Of a stretch of 64,000 nucleotides of DNA, positions 62,176-64,000 are shown one piece after another; within the stretch, counting starts at the first letter, position 1, and each line of letters begins with the position of its first letter. The DNA is from Oceanobacillus zhaokaii. GTDB taxonomy: Bacteria > Bacillota > Bacilli > Bacillales > Amphibacillaceae. The stretch is taken from contig NZ_CP024848.1 in the NCBI RefSeq assembly GCF_003352005.1, positions 1,993,001 to 2,057,000 on the forward strand, given 5' to 3'. A program made the translations under genes and the position numbers. The notes below the pieces were generated by a model that was not told where the DNA came from, did not search any database, and worked only from the letters and a program-made list of their open reading frames with translations.

Positions 62176-63132
62176 TTATACTGCGATTGGCGCTTTAATT
62201 CCTGGGTGTGGCTCGTATCCAATTAATTCGAAATCTGAAAGCTCAAAATCAAAAATGGAAGCTTTGTCTTTATTGATTCTAATTTGTGGTAATGGTTTTG
62301 GCTCTCTAGCTAATTGTGTCTTTATTTGTTCTAGATGATTTGAGTAAATATGCGCATCCCCTAATGTATGAATGAATTCACCGACTTCCAGTCCACACTC
62401 ATGTGCAATCAGGTGTGTGAGTAATGCATAACTCGCAATATTAAATGGTACGCCAAGGAATACGTCTGCACTTCGCTGGTACAACTGGCAGGATAATTTT
62501 CCGTCAGCAACATAGAACTGGAATAGCGTATGACATGGTGGCAACGCCATGCTTGGGATATCTTCCGGATTCCATGCAGAAACGATATGTCTGCGTGAAT
62601 TAGGATTGGTACGAATTGAAGTGATGACATCCTTCAATTGATCGATACTTTCATTTTGAGAGGTTTTCCAGTTCCGCCATTGTTTCCCGTAAACAAAACC
62701 AAGATCACCATATTTTTCTGCGAATGCGTTATCCTGAAGAACTTTCTCCTTAAATCGATCCATTTCTTCCTTGTATACTTCATTAAAATTAGAGTCTTGT
62801 TGACTGCGAATTCCAAAATTAGTCATATCTGGACCAGTATAGTCATCACTAGCTACCCATCGTTCAAATGCCCATTCATTCCAGATATTATTGTTATTCT
62901 TTAATAAATAACGGATATTTGTATCTCCTTTAATAAACCAGAGAAGCTCTGATGCGACTAAACGGAAGGGAACTCTTTTCGTTGTTAAAAGCGGAAACCC
63001 TTCGCTTAAATCAAAACGCATTTGGTGTCCAAATATAGAGTAGGTGCCTGTATTTGTTCTATCATCTCTCTCAGCAGCATTTTCTAATATGTAATTACAC
63101 AGGTTTAAGTAAGCTTGTTCTCCTTTAATCAT
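62176..63132 (-). CDS. thyA: Thymidylate synthase (ThyA type)
   Basis: 318 residues, of the longer form with a roughly 50-residue insert in the small domain (like Lactobacillus). Phosphate-binding Arg in DRTNTGTYS, catalytic Cys in [23 protein letters not shown], and the dUMP/folate residues in [22 protein letters not shown]. Makes dTMP from dUMP with methylene-tetrahydrofolate. Forms an operon with dfrA. Confidence 0.96.
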   Translation of the reverse strand: MIKGEQAYLNLCNYILENAAERDDRTNTGTYSIFGHQMRFDLSEGFPLLTTKRVPFRLVASELLWFIKGDTNIRYLLKNNNNIWNEWAFERWVASDDYTGPDMTNFGIRSQQDSNFNEVYKEEMDRFKEKVLQDNAFAEKYGDLGFVYGKQWRNWKTSQNESIDQLKDVITSIRTNPNSRRHIVSAWNPEDIPSMALPPCHTLFQFYVADGKLSCQLYQRSADVFLGVPFNIASYALLTHLIAHECGLEVGEFIHTLGDAHIYSNHLEQIKTQLAREPKPLPQIRINKDKASIFDFELSDFELIGYEPHPGIKAPIAV

Positions 63133-63198
63133 GGGAGTAATTCCTCCATTAATTCATTTTATAATAAGCATAATGCATCTATTGTAACATAATCTTGT

Positions 63199-63789
63199 TT
63201 ACCATTCTTTATAAAATTGTTCTAAATACTGCTCCATAAACCGCTGGCGGCTAACTGCCATTTCTTTTGCCTTCGCAGTATGCAGCAAATCATAAAGCTT
63301 TAATAATTTATCATAGAAATGCTGAATGGAAGTGTTTTTATCTGTATCATGATGGATCATTTGCTGATTTGCACCACCATATGCAAAGGTTCTTGCAATT
63401 CCAATTGCACCGATTGCATCAATTCGGTCTGCATCTTGCACTATTCTTCCCTCTATTGTAGCTGGGACCTGTACTCCTTTGCTAAAAGAAACTTCATTGA
63501 TAATTTGGTTGAGGAACGCTATTTGTTCAGCGGTTAATCCGATCGATTTAAGAAAAGAATTCATTGCTTCCACATTTTTCTCTGGCTGCTCAAATAGTTT
63601 TGCATCGCCAACATCATGGAGCAGTGCAGCCGCTTCACATATAAATATGTCAGCTTTTTCATTCATTGCAATCTGATTAGCCGTCCGTGCAACCCGTTCC
63701 ATATGATAATAATCATGACCGGTTGCATCATCATGAAATAACTGAAAAACATACTCTCTAATTCTTGTCATTCTCTCTCTCCCGTTCAT
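63199..63789 (-). CDS. HD-domain phosphohydrolase (YedJ/YpgQ-like)
   Basis: 196 residues. Metal ligands: His in HDYYHMERV, HD in LLHDVGDAKL, Asp in QDADRIDAIGAIGIARTFAYGG. The ...GGANQQMIHHD region is typical of YpgQ/YedJ proteins, reported to act on nucleotides. Both ATG 63789 (AAAGGGGAGA) and ATG 63771 (GGGAGAG) have good sites; the first is used here. It lies upstream of thyA with a 66-base gap. Confidence 0.88.
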   Translation of the reverse strand: MNGRERMTRIREYVFQLFHDDATGHDYYHMERVARTANQIAMNEKADIFICEAAALLHDVGDAKLFEQPEKNVEAMNSFLKSIGLTAEQIAFLNQIINEVSFSKGVQVPATIEGRIVQDADRIDAIGAIGIARTFAYGGANQQMIHHDTDKNTSIQHFYDKLLKLYDLLHTAKAKEMAVSRQRFMEQYLEQFYKEW

Positions 63790-64000
63790 TTAATCGTCTC
63801 CCCTTTCTATTGCTTCCTAGTAACTATAATAATGATAAGGCTACTATCGTTCAACCAATATATATTCGATATTATTTCTATAAGTTGAAATCATTGACTA
63901 TAGTAAAAAATTAAGATAAATTAGATAGTAAGCAAAGAAGAAGTACGGATCCGTTAATGATACAGGCAACTTCCATAGAAGTGGATGAAACTTAAGGTCC
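63790..64000. other. Intergenic region at the right edge
   Basis: About 210 bases of AT-rich sequence holding the ribosome site and probably the promoter of the HD gene. No further gene is visible before the window ends. Confidence 0.5.

Overview
The sequence looks like a low-GC, endospore-forming Bacillaceae chromosome, perhaps an Oceanobacillus- or Virgibacillus-like genus; this is inferred from gene content, not from a marker gene. Evidence includes a spore-coat transglutaminase (Tgl), two YjcZ-type minigenes, YqfQ, YozE and YolD proteins, a ycbLMNO-like signalling and transport block, a guanine riboswitch before a NupC-type transporter, and strong AAGGAGG ribosome binding sites.

Region 1 (1 to about 53.1 kb) is accessory DNA. 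Its main feature is a repeat present in about 40 complete or partial copies, nearly all on the + strand. A full copy has core A (CTAACTGGTGCAAGAGTTAA-like), a covarying hairpin followed by T-rich sequence (an intrinsic terminator), an AT-rich spacer with an AATATTA/TAATATT palindrome, and core B (CTAACGGGGCAGGTTAGTT-like), which is related to core A. One or two small + strand genes usually follow each copy: HXXEE, GNAT, VOC, DUF2277, SET, zinc ribbon, GrpB, nucleoside deaminase, SMI1, PepSY and others. This resembles an integron cassette array in layout, but no integron integrase is present. The only recombinase is a broken tyrosine-recombinase N-terminus at 9.7-10.0 kb. An IS110-family element (3.5-5.1 kb) and two miniature derivatives (25.4 and 27.0 kb) sit at the CT of core A. 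An IS3-family element (1.3-2.8 kb) and a remnant (15.9 kb) sit in the terminator loop.

Longer non-cassette blocks lie between repeats: bdbD/bdbC remnants, an ArsR regulator and a CadA-type ATPase (5.7-9.7 kb); a Mur-ligase pseudogene and an arsB remnant (16.3-18.4 kb); a two-component system plus ABC transporter (19.1-22.8 kb); tgl; an MFS pump; the nucleoside transporter; and a TetR, quinone reductase, hydrolase, old yellow enzyme, thioesterase, AcuI and MFS cluster (42.9-50.1 kb). About twenty genes here carry frameshifts or truncations.

Region 2 (53.8-64.0 kb) appears to be ordinary chromosome. Genes are almost all on the minus strand, intact and without the repeat: a glycosyltransferase with an SQD1-type UDP-sulfoquinovose synthase (probable sulfolipid pathway), ferredoxin, phosphatase, MsrAB, YqfQ, YolD, YozE, TatC with two TatA proteins, DHFR, thymidylate synthase and an HD hydrolase.
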